The notes below the pieces were generated by a model, which did not search any database, was not told where the DNA came from, and worked only from the letters and a program-made list of their open reading frames with translations. This document shows positions 54,884-64,000 of a DNA stretch of 64,000 nt, piece after piece; positions within the stretch are counted from its first letter, which is position 1; each line of letters opens with the position of its first letter. The position numbers were made by a program, and so were the translations under genes. Location of the stretch: contig WNNJ02003745.1 of NCBI GenBank assembly GCA_012934845.2, positions 58,885 to 122,884 on the forward strand, given 5' to 3'. The stretch is from Pomphorhynchus laevis. Taxonomy: Eukaryota > Acanthocephala > Palaeacanthocephala > Echinorhynchida > Pomphorhynchidae.

Positions 54884-55120
54884 TTATCCAGCACCACGGT
54901 TGTAGAGACGATGCTCGTTTTTATCCGTCAAAGTAATGATGCTTGTGGCGATGATATTAATGACGAACATGAAGACGATCAAGATGGCGGTGATGATAGC
55001 TGTCGTGATTTTTAGATTTTCGGTTTTCCCTATTTTAATGACGATGTTAATAGTGGTAATAGTGGTTTCGAGCTTACGATGGTGTAGCCGTTGAAATTGG
55101 TAATCACGACGTGAATGCAT
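54884..55120 (-). CDS. Possible C-terminal exon of a single-pass membrane protein
   Basis: Minus-strand frame in a locally GC-richer island. It encodes a polar segment, then a strong transmembrane helix TAIITAILIVFMFVINIIAT and a short polar tail TDKNEHRLYNRGAG before the stop. A candidate splice acceptor (TAAAATAG|GGAAAACC, near 55030) would put the membrane segment at the start of a last exon. The plus strand of the same island is rich in GATGATG triplets, so it may instead be a degenerate GAT repeat that happens to be open. Unrecognised and uncertain. Confidence 0.3.
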   Translation of the reverse strand: MHSRRDYQFQRLHHRKLETTITTINIVIKIGKTENLKITTAIITAILIVFMFVINIIATSIITLTDKNEHRLYNRGAG

Positions 55121-58100
55121 GACTATGGTCTGTTTCTATTTTATGACGATGAATACAATGCTTACTTGGATTATGATAATCACTGAGAAGATTATCATAA
55201 TGACTACTAGCAAGATTATGTCAATTCTTATAACAGGATGAAGTGATATACGTTGAACAGGATAATGGGATGCGCTTTTAGCAGTATGATAAATCTGTTT
55301 TTTTATCAAGGTGATAGGCTGCGTTTTTGCAAGATGATGAATCTGCTTTTTTATCAGGATGATGGGCTGCGTTTTTAGAGAATGATGTGCATTGCTTCAA
55401 GCGGAATAACGGTTTTCTTTATCAGTAATACTATCTATGTTTTGGATTGGATAATGGGTAATATTTGAGCATGATGATATCGTAAGCTTCGAGTATGACA
55501 ATATCTCTTAGTTTGAGATGTATATTTTTTAAACATCTACGGATTGTAACCGGCTGCTTGCACAATACATCCGCTGTTTAAAATTTAATATATTACAATT
55601 TTTAATAATATTCGAAATCTTAAGCATGGTTCATCTAAATTTAATTAATAATTATAAAATTAAATTTAATTATAAAATTAAATTATTAAATTATAAAATT
55701 ATTAATTATAAAATTTTATTATTTATCATTTAATGTATTTATAAAATTTACTTATACTTACTTATAAGTAAATTATTACTTAATTTAATTTACTTATATG
55801 TAATTGGTACTTCAATTCGTCAGCTTATAACCAAACGTTGGTTTATTGGTTTGGGATCGTTATATCTATCTTACAGTTTAGATTCGGTTGAACCACTACT
55901 ATTGCATGTGATATTCTCTACGTTATATTGTCTTGTCAATTTTTCTTTAAGGCGGATAAGTAACTGGCTTGAATCAGTCATAAACAGCTCCCAAATTGAT
56001 TGGTACAGACACAAATCCGATGACCCCTGCAGTGAGATAAATTCGTGAATTATAAAAGTCACAAGATATATTTCCTCACAAGGAAAGATACAAGAGAACA
56101 TTGATAATGACATTTAAACACAAGCTAATCCAATCGAAAAGGAACCCTAAAGAAAACAATGCTCAAGATAGGGACTATATTTCTAGGCTTGTTTGTGATT
56201 GACTTAAAATATTTAAAGTTAAGCTGTGTATTGCTACTTGGATTCAACACATATGGATTATTCTCGTAATATACAACTGTCAAAAACCAATACCGAACTA
56301 GCATATGGTATATTTACTTAATGCAAATGTTCAAAATTTGCAATTTGTTTGTGAGTAGATTAGCGAAAATTTGTACATTTGAAAATTTAAAGTCAAGTTC
56401 AACACATGGATTTGCAAACAAATTTGTTCTTCGCTAAGTTTGTTTAGTTCTAGTAAATAATTAGTTTAATTGTAATCATTATTTTTATTAGGAAAAATGC
56501 CTACTCGATGTCACAAAATTACGTTAACAAATACTGAAAAGTATTTTTGGTTAGCAAGTTACATACCTGAATACGACGCATTTTCTTCAAAACTCTGTGG
56601 GTAACTGTTATGTTATTGTATGGCTAAATGCGATAAATGAATTACTAAAACCAAGTAAAAGATTATAGAATTAGCTGGTGATTTAGATTTCGATTCATTT
56701 CTTTATTCAATGATTTATCATTTAATATTAAGATCAACGGTTAATTATTTTAAGCAAATTAAAACCGTTTAGCTAAAGTTTGTATGTATTGTATGTCATT
56801 CCCAGTTTTAACCTTAAACTTTCTAAAATATAAATTAAATCCATCGTGGGCCTCAATACTAGATTGCTTAAATTATACTTTAGAAAATATAATGCAATAT
56901 TTTTATAAATCAGTTGAGAACTAGAGGATTATGGAAGTGTGTTAATGTGCCAACAGATGAGGGCATGTAAACGTCATGAACATGACCGTGTGTATTATTA
57001 TATATAAGTGTTTGAATTTATTAAATGAATGGGCGCATTGGTACAGCAAGTAGATGCAGTTCGTTACCAATTTTTATATTATATATAATAAATTTATTAT
57101 TTATAATAAATTATTATAATATTATATATAATAATTTATTAGGTAATAAAATTTATTATATGTACATTCTGATAGAAAGTCGATAACACTGTTTGACTTT
57201 TTATCTTCGAAAAACAAAGAGTATATTTATCTATTTATAAAGGACAATTCAAATGCATAATCTAATATAATATCTTTAAATTGCATAATGAAGGCAAAAA
57301 ATATATTAATAATGAATATAATTAAATATTAAATTATTAATCAAATTATTCATTTTAAATATTAAAATCTAATTCTAGTTAACTGACATAGTTGGTGAAA
57401 ATCGAGGATTAGAGATTTTAATAAAAGGAAAATAAATTAAAGGCAGAAAAATGTCAATGTCGAAATGGTGTATGCACAATTGAAATACAAATTTAAATTT
57501 AAAATACAATTGCAATTAAAAATATATAATTTGCTAAAAGTTATCTATTTTCGCTTGTCTGAAGAACTCGACATACAATTGTTTTCATATACATTTACTA
57601 GAAATCATGTCTAGATTGTCTATTTAAATATATGTATATATGTATTATATATTATTATATGTATAATAATGTCTAGATTGTCTATTTAAATAATGTTATT
57701 ATATGTATAATTGTATTTTTAATGTTAGAAATGAAATTTTAAATGACGAATATTTTTTGGATTAAATTTTTAATTTTTGATCTATAGAAAAAAAACGGGA
57801 TTTTAGGGTTCAGGTCAGTGAATAGTGCTATAAGAATCTAATATTTATGTTAAACTCTAAATCTTATAAATTAGAATAGGACTTGTTTAGAAACTGATGT
57901 TTCATCGGCTCCACCCAATTAGCAAACCTTTTAAACAAATGAACTAAAATTGAATTTTAAAGTATGAAGATTATCAAAGTATATTCAAATTATTATATTT
58001 TTAAATATAATAATTTATTATATTTGAATTTATTATTAATTTATTGTAATTTATTATTAATATATTTTACAAATTATTGATAATACTTATCTTATCATAT

Positions 58101-59690
58101 AAAAAACAAGAAAATTAAATGTGAAATGCAGTATCCAATAAAAATATAAAAATATAAAAACAAATAGAAATTTAGAAATAACAACAAATTTGAAATTTTA
58201 TTGAGATTTATGCTGTAAGTGGAGGAATAATAATAGTTAATATTAAATATTGTTTATTTATAAATTGTTTAGCATTAAGACGTAAGCAATACAGTTTTAC
58301 CATCTAAAAAAGTAGGTGAATTTATCAAATTAATTTATTCTGCTTAACTTAAGCTGAAATTACTTGCAATTTTTCTGCTATCCGTTGAAATAGGTAATCA
58401 TTCGGTAGCTATAAAATAAAAAGTTGATTGCTGAGTTATCGCGCACTAGCCTACTTGTATATTTCGTATTCTTCGCACAGATTTTTCCATCTAAACGAAA
58501 TAATTATACAACGACATCCTAAATTTTAATTCTAAAATTTCCCAAGCTAAATTATATTTTCGTCATATTATATTATAAAGACGTCACTTATTTTGCAATT
58601 AAATTAATTATATCATATGATGCCATGATTCTACAACTATTTTTATAATTTAAGAATTTAACATGTTAAGCATGCGATCTGCATGCTTAACATGTTAAAT
58701 TTAACGCATTTTAAATGCATGAGATCGTGCATATGTGATTTTTATTATTAATTTCAGTTACAATAATATGGATGTATTCTTTTCACTTATATGTATCTTA
58801 TCTAAATTACAATAGACCTTTGCCTTAGTAGAGTAATTTAGCCTGCTTTTGAAAATGTCTAAATCATCTATTCTCATTAAATTGTATTTCACTTTTTAAA
58901 TGCTTCCTGGTTTTTTATCGAATAGCGTTACTGCTTTCACACTTTCCAAACCGGTAAATCCGCTGATCTTATATATTTTATAATAATTTTCAGTAAAATG
59001 AAGATTACGTTTTTAATTATTGATTAAATGCCAATATATTGGTCTCTAATCAAATGTTTTGCAGATAAAAAATATGAACTTTAAATGTTCATATCATATT
59101 ATGAACATTATATTAAGTAATAATTTGCAAGATTATTATGTTAATTAAATTCTTTAATGACAATTTATTAATACTTTTTATTATAATTTACTTTTAGAAT
59201 AGTTTCAACCTTTTTAAAACAATAAAATCGAAATAGAAATCAATGAATATAAAATTATATTAAAATATATTCCAAATACATATATTTAATATCGTAATAA
59301 ATATTAATCACTTTGTGCTAAAAATTATGTTTGACTATTTTGGATTTCAAAAATAAAAGTATTTATTTATTAAAATGAAATATTGAATTTTTAATAATCT
59401 ATAAAATAAAAGTATAAACGCTTTGCTGGAATTTGTTCTTTATTCTAAACTCATCTTTAAAGAAAAGTCTTACAAATTTGGATAAGTAAACTAAGAAAAC
59501 TTAAAGTATTATATGTATCAAATAAGTTCTATTCTTTCACATCAATGAGAGAGTATATAAACAGAATATAAGGAAATGTTACAAATAGTCATTAGATAAT
59601 GTTACAAGCATACAAAAATTCAACACTGTCCGAAAAACCTAACGTTTAAATCACCTTTTGAAACATCATACTTTGTGAAATGATGAGAAT
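55121..59690. other. AT-rich stretch with small features only
   Basis: 55200-55500 is a degenerate GATGA/TTATCA-rich repeat. At 55851-56113 overlapping frames on both strands (65 and 80 codons) sit in slightly GC-richer DNA but match nothing I know. A perfect hairpin with 20-bp arms (ATTTAACATGTTAAGCATGC, loop GATCT) lies at 58656-58700. The rest is low-complexity AT sequence. Confidence 0.4.
58656..58700. repeat. Perfect hairpin, 20-bp arms
   Basis: Arms 58656-58675 and 58681-58700 are exact reverse complements with a 5-base loop GATCT. Each arm itself contains AACATGTT and GCATGC palindromes. No associated element recognised. Confidence 0.9.
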
Positions 59691-59711
59691 TTATATTATA
59701 CATTTATTAAT

Positions 59712-59881
59712 ATATATGATACCATTCCGTGTGAATTTCTTGTGATACATATAAGCCCGACGCGAAATAATGACGAATGCCGTTTCGTCATCACAATGAC
59801 TCATCAGTGCTAGATCTCTCCCACTACTGGATGCAGAGGAAGACTGGCAGACGGTCCTCTATGGACTGTCTGCCAGTCCAT
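59712..59881 (-). mobile_element. Small hammerhead-bearing element with 16-bp target duplication
   Basis: The insertion is flanked by TTATACATTTATTAAT at 59696-59711 and 59882-59897 (exact 16-bp direct repeat). Its left end is the TIR of the 63.7-kb element (GATACCATTCCGTGTGAATT, then ATAAGCCCGACGCGAAA). The other end has been replaced by a 17-bp imperfect hairpin (GACTGGCAGAC...GTCTGCCAGTC, 59842-59878). No coding capacity. A long target duplication is unlike most cut-and-paste elements and recalls target-primed reverse transcription. Confidence 0.75.
59771..59807 (-). ncRNA. Hammerhead ribozyme core (minimal stem III)
   Basis: Minus strand in order: CUGAUGA (59801-59807), stem II GUCAU-UGUG-AUGAC (59787-59800), GAAA (59783-59786), a 3-bp stem III ACG-GCAUU-CGU, and the canonical GUC cleavage triplet, with the scissile bond between 59772 and 59771. 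Every conserved core base is present. The short stem III is typical of the hammerheads of PLEs and retrozymes. Upstream is GGGAGAGAUCUAGCA; downstream is the TIR. I cannot pair these two strands into a normal helix I. Confidence 0.7.
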
Positions 59882-59897
59882 TTATACATTTATTAAT

Positions 59898-59929
59898 GTA
59901 TCAATTCATTTTATCAAATGAATTGATAC
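59898..59929. repeat. Perfect hairpin next to the target duplication
   Basis: GTATCAATTCATTT and its exact complement, 4-base loop TATC. It begins at the base following the right-hand 16-bp duplication. Confidence 0.9.
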
Positions 59930-60235
59930 AAGGTTTTTTCTTTTCTAAAAATTAACGAGGTAGTTTATATGCTTGTAAATTTAATTTATATTAAATATTA
60001 ATTTAAAATATATGTATATATATTATATATTTTATACAAAAAATATATAAAATATATTTTCGTATATATTTTATATACAATATCATGAAATATATTTTTT
60101 ATTTTATATAAAATGAGTGAATAGCTAATATTTGTAATTTTACATAAATCAGGAAATTTGATGATTTTGAAAATAAACAAGTATATAAAAATCTAAACTA
60201 AATAATCGCTCTAATGTTGAAATTAAAATGACCAC

Positions 60236-61262
60236 TTATTGAATAAACTAACCGAGTCTACGTATTTTATATTATTTATAAATTAATTAATAATAAATAA
60301 AATTTAAAAATTAAAATAATTAAAATATACTATTAATAAAATAATAAATAATTAGAAATAATAAAAAAATATGTAAGATTTTATTAAATTTGTATCAAAT
60401 CAAAATTTAAAATTTAGAATTAAAATTATAAATCAATTTTTTTATGAATTTACTAATAAATAACAGACGATAAATTTGAATAAGGATTAGAGCTCATCAG
60501 AAGGAACTCCTATGTTATCAGGTGTCGGGCCCTATCCTCCTACATAACATAGCGGCGGGGTCAAAAGCATGCCAATGACATACTTCATCTGATTAAATTT
60601 ATGTGTTATATAATTTTTTCCATCCAAAATAATTCTACTAATAACATTAAATTTGTTTTTAATAATATTTTGTTGATTTATATATTTAACTATTTTGTTA
60701 ATTTATATATTTAACTATTTTGTTGATTTATATGATTAACTATTTTCTGTTTGATTTTATTTTTATAACCTAGTTTAAAATATGTATACATTTAAATAAT
60801 TAAATGATTTTGAATTAAGTCAATATCATTACATATTATAGCAATCATTGAAATTTCATTATTTAATAAATTATATTTAATATTATATGGTAAGCATGAA
60901 TATTTAACGCTCATGCAAAAATGATTTCTTTTTATGAATTAAAATGTCATCTTTATGATATAAATCATTAATATAATTAATTAATGCTAATTTAATGTTC
61001 ATATTTAGATATATACTTTTGTCATCATCACTATTAGATTTATTAAGAATATGGCTACCTGGATAAATTTGTTCACTTATTTAATAAGAATTATTAAAGT
61101 TGAATACATATATATGATCAATATATCGAAACATATAACATATCTTCATATAGTTAAGATTTATTTTTACACAGTTATGAACAAATTCATATTCTATCAA
61201 GTTTAAAAATAAGTCAGATATCATTGGGCTACCTTTACCTCCCATTAAAACACATTTTTATA
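60236..61262 (-). mobile_element. PLE copy
   Basis: Minus strand: terminal motif (CTAACCGAGTCTACGTATTT, 60246), structured 3' element at 60470-60600, RT thumb 60640-60900, and the catalytic region around 61060-61140. It is old and broken. A 28-bp unit (TTGATTTATATATTTAACTATTTTG, varied) is repeated three times at 60670-60745, inside the end of the RT region. Confidence 0.75.
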
Positions 61263-62340
61263 AAATATAAGACAACGTTATTAATACAATAGTTTTTTAC
61301 AATATCATAGATAATATGATATAAGTAATCATATGAAAACAAACAACATTTGGTTATTTTTTATTTCTCAGGTTGCGTCAGATCAGTCAAAACATAGGCC
61401 AGTTTCATTGCTTAAAGAAATGTATGACTTTGTACTTCTAATTCTGATTTCATTCTGTCGGTTGTAGGAGTTTGAAAATTATATAATATATTTTTATTAA
61501 TATATTATTAAGAATATAGAAAATTATTTTTACGTCTTTGTAATAAAATATAAGACAACGTTATTAATCCAATATTTTATACAATATCATATATAAATAT
61601 AAATGCGTATTTATAATACATATTATACGAATATGTATTGTATACTATTTTTATAAAAAATAACTCAATACATCAACAGGAGTTCAAAACTCATACTTTT
61701 TGAAAGGATTTTTTCAGTTATTTAACGCTTAAATACTGATATATGAAATTAACATATTAACTTAATAATATGAGTCCACCCAGACTGATTAGTAGCGTCC
61801 TGCTGTATCAAAAATAATATCAATACCTGTGAGGTTAATATCGTGCCACAATCAGAAAAATTAACATATTAAGTATTTAATTAAAGCGTAAATGTTTGTT
61901 CCACAATATAAAGGCATTTTCTTTACGCTCTCTCATTTAAATAAGCATGTATTGCAGCTTCCTTAAATGCTCAAGAGTTAATAAGTACTTGTATGTTTAT
62001 ACATAGCTGTCAAAATATGTTTTAGCAAATTTGTAGCACGTTTGAATTTATCCAATTATCTAAACCATGTGTATATTTTCTAGTAAACTATAAGGTAAAT
62101 ATAGTTATATATAATGTGCTAATTTTATGGTAAACCACTGGTTGTAATATTTAGGTTTTCATGTTTACAAAACAGTTATTTTTGATTGAAAGAAAAATTT
62201 AATCTTTACAGTTACAGAAATGTTACACCAGCCTTTAATTTGATCATTACTGTACATTATGTGATTTCACGTAAAATATTTATCTGATTCTTATTCGATA
62301 TCGAGAAAATCATTCTCGATAATTCTTGTAAATGAATTAA
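61262..62340. other. AT-rich spacer with a short dispersed repeat
   Basis: AATATAAGACAACGTTATTA and following AAT...CAATAT recur at 61263, 61547 and 62820. The last two are both preceded by TATATAGAAAATTATT-like sequence. Otherwise nothing recognised. Confidence 0.5.
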
Positions 62341-62367
62341 ATGGCACACTTCAAAAGACTATACATT

Positions 62368-62403
62368 ATTACCACACTACAAAGAACTTTGTAGTGTGGT
62401 AAT
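62368..62403. repeat. Perfect 17-bp hairpin at LINE fragment start
   Basis: ATTACCACACTACAAAG and its exact complement separated by AA. The right arm is L2 coding sequence (TTGTAGTGTGGTAATATC), so the left arm is an inverted copy made at the junction. Confidence 0.85.
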
Positions 62404-62750
62404 ATCGCTTGATCTTTTATCCGCATTCAACATTGTCAATCACAATATCCTTCTTTCTAGTCTTTGCTATCATTATAGCTTCTCTTCGTCTACCTTGGCT
62501 TGATTCTCTTCGTATCTATCTAATCGATCATCTTCCGTTCATTCTGATTCAATGTGCTCTCTTTTATCTTATATATCTTGCGTGTACCTCAAGGTTCAGT
62601 ACTTGGTCCTATTCTCTTTACGCTTTATCTTGGAGATTTATCTTTTATAACTAATAAATTCTGATTCAGAGTATAATGCAATACGCTGATTATATACTTC
62701 TTTATTCTCATTCGTTCCCTGATTCCCTAAGACAACTTTTATATCCTCGT
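62387..62750 (+). pseudogene. L2-group LINE fragment (RT palm)
   Basis: Plus strand: VVISLDLLSAFNIVNHNILL, then RVPQGSVLGPILFTLYLGDL (62575-62640), and a decayed YADD region near 62680. Several frame changes. It is more diverged than L2a and L2b, like the relic at 38.6 kb. Confidence 0.8.
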
Positions 62751-63149
62751 CGAATGCTATACATATATTTATAATATATTATTAAAAATATATAGAAAAT
62801 TATTCTTAAGTCTTTATATAAAATATTAGACAACGTTATTAATACAATATTTTGAACTCATGTACGTTCCAATTGTCAGGTAATTAAAGCAATCACCATC
62901 TACAATAATCTATAAGTTAGGCATTGAAATCTACAAGCATGCTGATTGAGCACTAAGTACAATCTATGAATGATCGAACATATAATTTAAGCAGCTTAAG
63001 TTAAAATAGCAGGTTTTTGAAAAATGTACCTGAAAGGTTTCCCTGCCAGGTAGAAATTGCTCGTCATTTGGACTTAGTATCTACACAAACAAATTAAGTA
63101 TTAGAATTGATAATATTGAGAAATTTTTATTGAGATAGTATACTAATTA
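62751..63149. other. AT-rich spacer
   Basis: Contains the third copy of the short repeat at 62760-62860. Nothing else recognised. Confidence 0.35.
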
Positions 63150-63660
63150 TATTTTAAAAAATTAACATTACATTGTCAACTGGTATAATATTTCGGTAAA
63201 TATAATATTTGATAATCATTTGTTTTGAAATAAGAAACTTTATTTACAAAAGTGTGCATTGAGTATATCAATATATTATATAGTATCGTTAAGAATATGG
63301 TTATTTAAATTTTAATCATATCAAATTAATTACAATAAACTGATTATTAATTGTTAATTAATTATATATTGTTAATTTCAAAATTAACATTAAATTGTTT
63401 ATATGGTGTTATATTTGATTAAAATATAAAATTTAAAAGTATATTTCAATTGATGGTTTGAAAACATAATTTTGAGGTAAAATTATATTTGTTTAAATAT
63501 AATATTTTTTTAATAATTTGTTTTGAAATAAGAAACTTTAATTACAAAAGTGTGCATTGAATATATCAATATATATTATATATTTTATAGTATCGTATCA
63601 AATTGATTACAATAAACTGATTTTACAAAATTACCAATAAATTGTCAACTGGTATAATAT
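63150..63660. repeat. Diverged direct repeat of about 200-280 bp
   Basis: 63160-63345 and 63375-63655 share ATTTGTTTTGAAATAAGAAA, ACAAAAGTGTGCATTGA, ATATCAATATAT, TAGTATCGT and ACAATAAACTGATT. ACATTGTCAACTGGTATAAT occurs at the start of the first and again after the second (63640), so three partial units may be present. Confidence 0.7.
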
Positions 63661-63701
63661 ATTTATATATAATATTATATATGATATTTTTATCCTAAAT
63701 G

Positions 63702-63993
63702 ATACCATTCCGCGTGAATTTTTGTAATCATATAAGCCCGACGCGAAAGAAAGACGAAAAACACTGCTAGCTGCCGTTTCGTCATCACAATGACTCATCA
63801 GTGCCAGATCCCTCCCACTGCTGGATGATGTACTAGAAAACCTCTAGTAACTTCATTATAGAGCTGAAATAGGATCATTAGCAAAAGCACTGACAAATGC
63901 CAGCGCAGGTATCTTTATATCGGCTTACTTCTAATATGAATTTATATTTCGCGTCGGGCTTATATGATTACAAAAATTCACGCGGAATGGTAT
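63702..63993 (-). mobile_element. TIR element carrying a hammerhead core
   Basis: 292 bp with inverted repeats of about 48 bp at both ends: ATACCATTCCGCGTGAATTT, then GTAATCATATAAGCCCGACG and CGAAA, exact apart from one base near the tip. No transposase. The minus strand carries the hammerhead core directly inside one TIR. The right flank is only seven bases before the window ends, so a target duplication cannot be judged. Related to the element at 59712-59881. Confidence 0.85.
63752..63801 (-). ncRNA. Hammerhead ribozyme core
   Basis: Minus strand: CUGAUGA (63795-63801), stem II GUCAU-UGUG-AUGAC, GAAA (63777-63780), stem III ACG/CGU with an 18-base loop, and GUC before the scissile bond at about 63753/63752. 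Stem II and both boxes are identical to the 59.8-kb copy while stem III loop length differs, so the core is conserved and its loop is free to vary. Helix I is again not obvious. The strand after the cleavage site is the TIR. Confidence 0.7.
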
Positions 63994-64000
63994 TATTTGA

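Noticed and set aside
60465-60600. Covariation in the GGCCCC/GGGGCC stem of the 60.5-kb PLE copy
   Set aside because: The changes there (GGGCCC against GGGGTC) weaken rather than preserve pairing, so they look like decay, not support.
1-64000. tRNA, rRNA or snRNA genes
   Set aside because: I scanned by eye for B-box-like GGTTCGAATCC and conserved rRNA stretches and found none I could support; a tRNAscan or Rfam run would be decisive.
1-64000. Telomeric location, suggested by endonuclease-lacking PLEs
   Set aside because: No telomere-type short tandem repeats (TTAGG, TTAGGG or similar arrays) are visible, so the idea has no support within the window.

Overview
This window is strongly AT-rich eukaryotic DNA, almost certainly from an invertebrate animal and most likely an arthropod or a relative. 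The reasons are: several clades of non-LTR retrotransposon side by side, numerous Penelope-like elements (PLEs), a calcineurin A gene with animal-type architecture, a fragment resembling the GTPase gene DRG1, and a transposon-associated protein family I know from memory as multicopy in arthropods and Hydra. I see no rRNA, tRNA or CRISPR array. Family names used below (L2a, L2b, D, J, R, P, M1, M2) are mine.

Layout. 1-25 kb is a graveyard of nested LINEs with higher GC than the rest. L2a and L2b are two L2/CR1-group families with an APE-type endonuclease. D is another APE LINE. J is a jockey/R1-like family ending in a zinc knuckle. R has a C-terminal zinc knuckle followed by a restriction-like endonuclease domain. 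The longest copies are L2a at 12.96-17.46 kb (minus, both ORFs plus a 5' array of nine 20-bp repeats) and L2b at 19.16-22.55 kb (minus, ORF2 interrupted by one frameshift). 25-31 kb holds a DRG1-like exon and a dense cluster of PLE fragments. 31.86-33.28 kb holds the only convincing intact host gene, an intronless calcineurin A (minus). 34-40 kb holds relics of J, PLE and L2, a short integrase relic and the transposon-associated ORF. 41.8-64 kb is very AT-rich, with a 43-bp satellite, terminal-inverted-repeat (TIR) elements, further PLE copies and several large palindromes.

How the parts work together. The coding content is mostly retrotransposition machinery, and most of it is decayed. LINE 3' ends in three families (L2, J and R) finish in a short hairpin plus a short AT-rich tail, as expected if the reverse transcriptase recognises a 3' stem-loop.

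The most unusual layer is RNA structure inside the mobile DNA. (1) Two related small elements at 59.7 and 63.7 kb carry an exact hammerhead catalytic core next to their TIR; one is flanked by a 16-bp target duplication. (2) A fold-back element at 44.4-45.0 kb carries a hammerhead core in permuted, type-II order in one arm and a decayed version in the other. (3) The PLE family has a conserved pseudoknotted 150-nt element beyond the reverse transcriptase stop, including one stem with a compensatory base-pair change between copies. I could not build a perfect helix I for either hammerhead type, so activity is inference.
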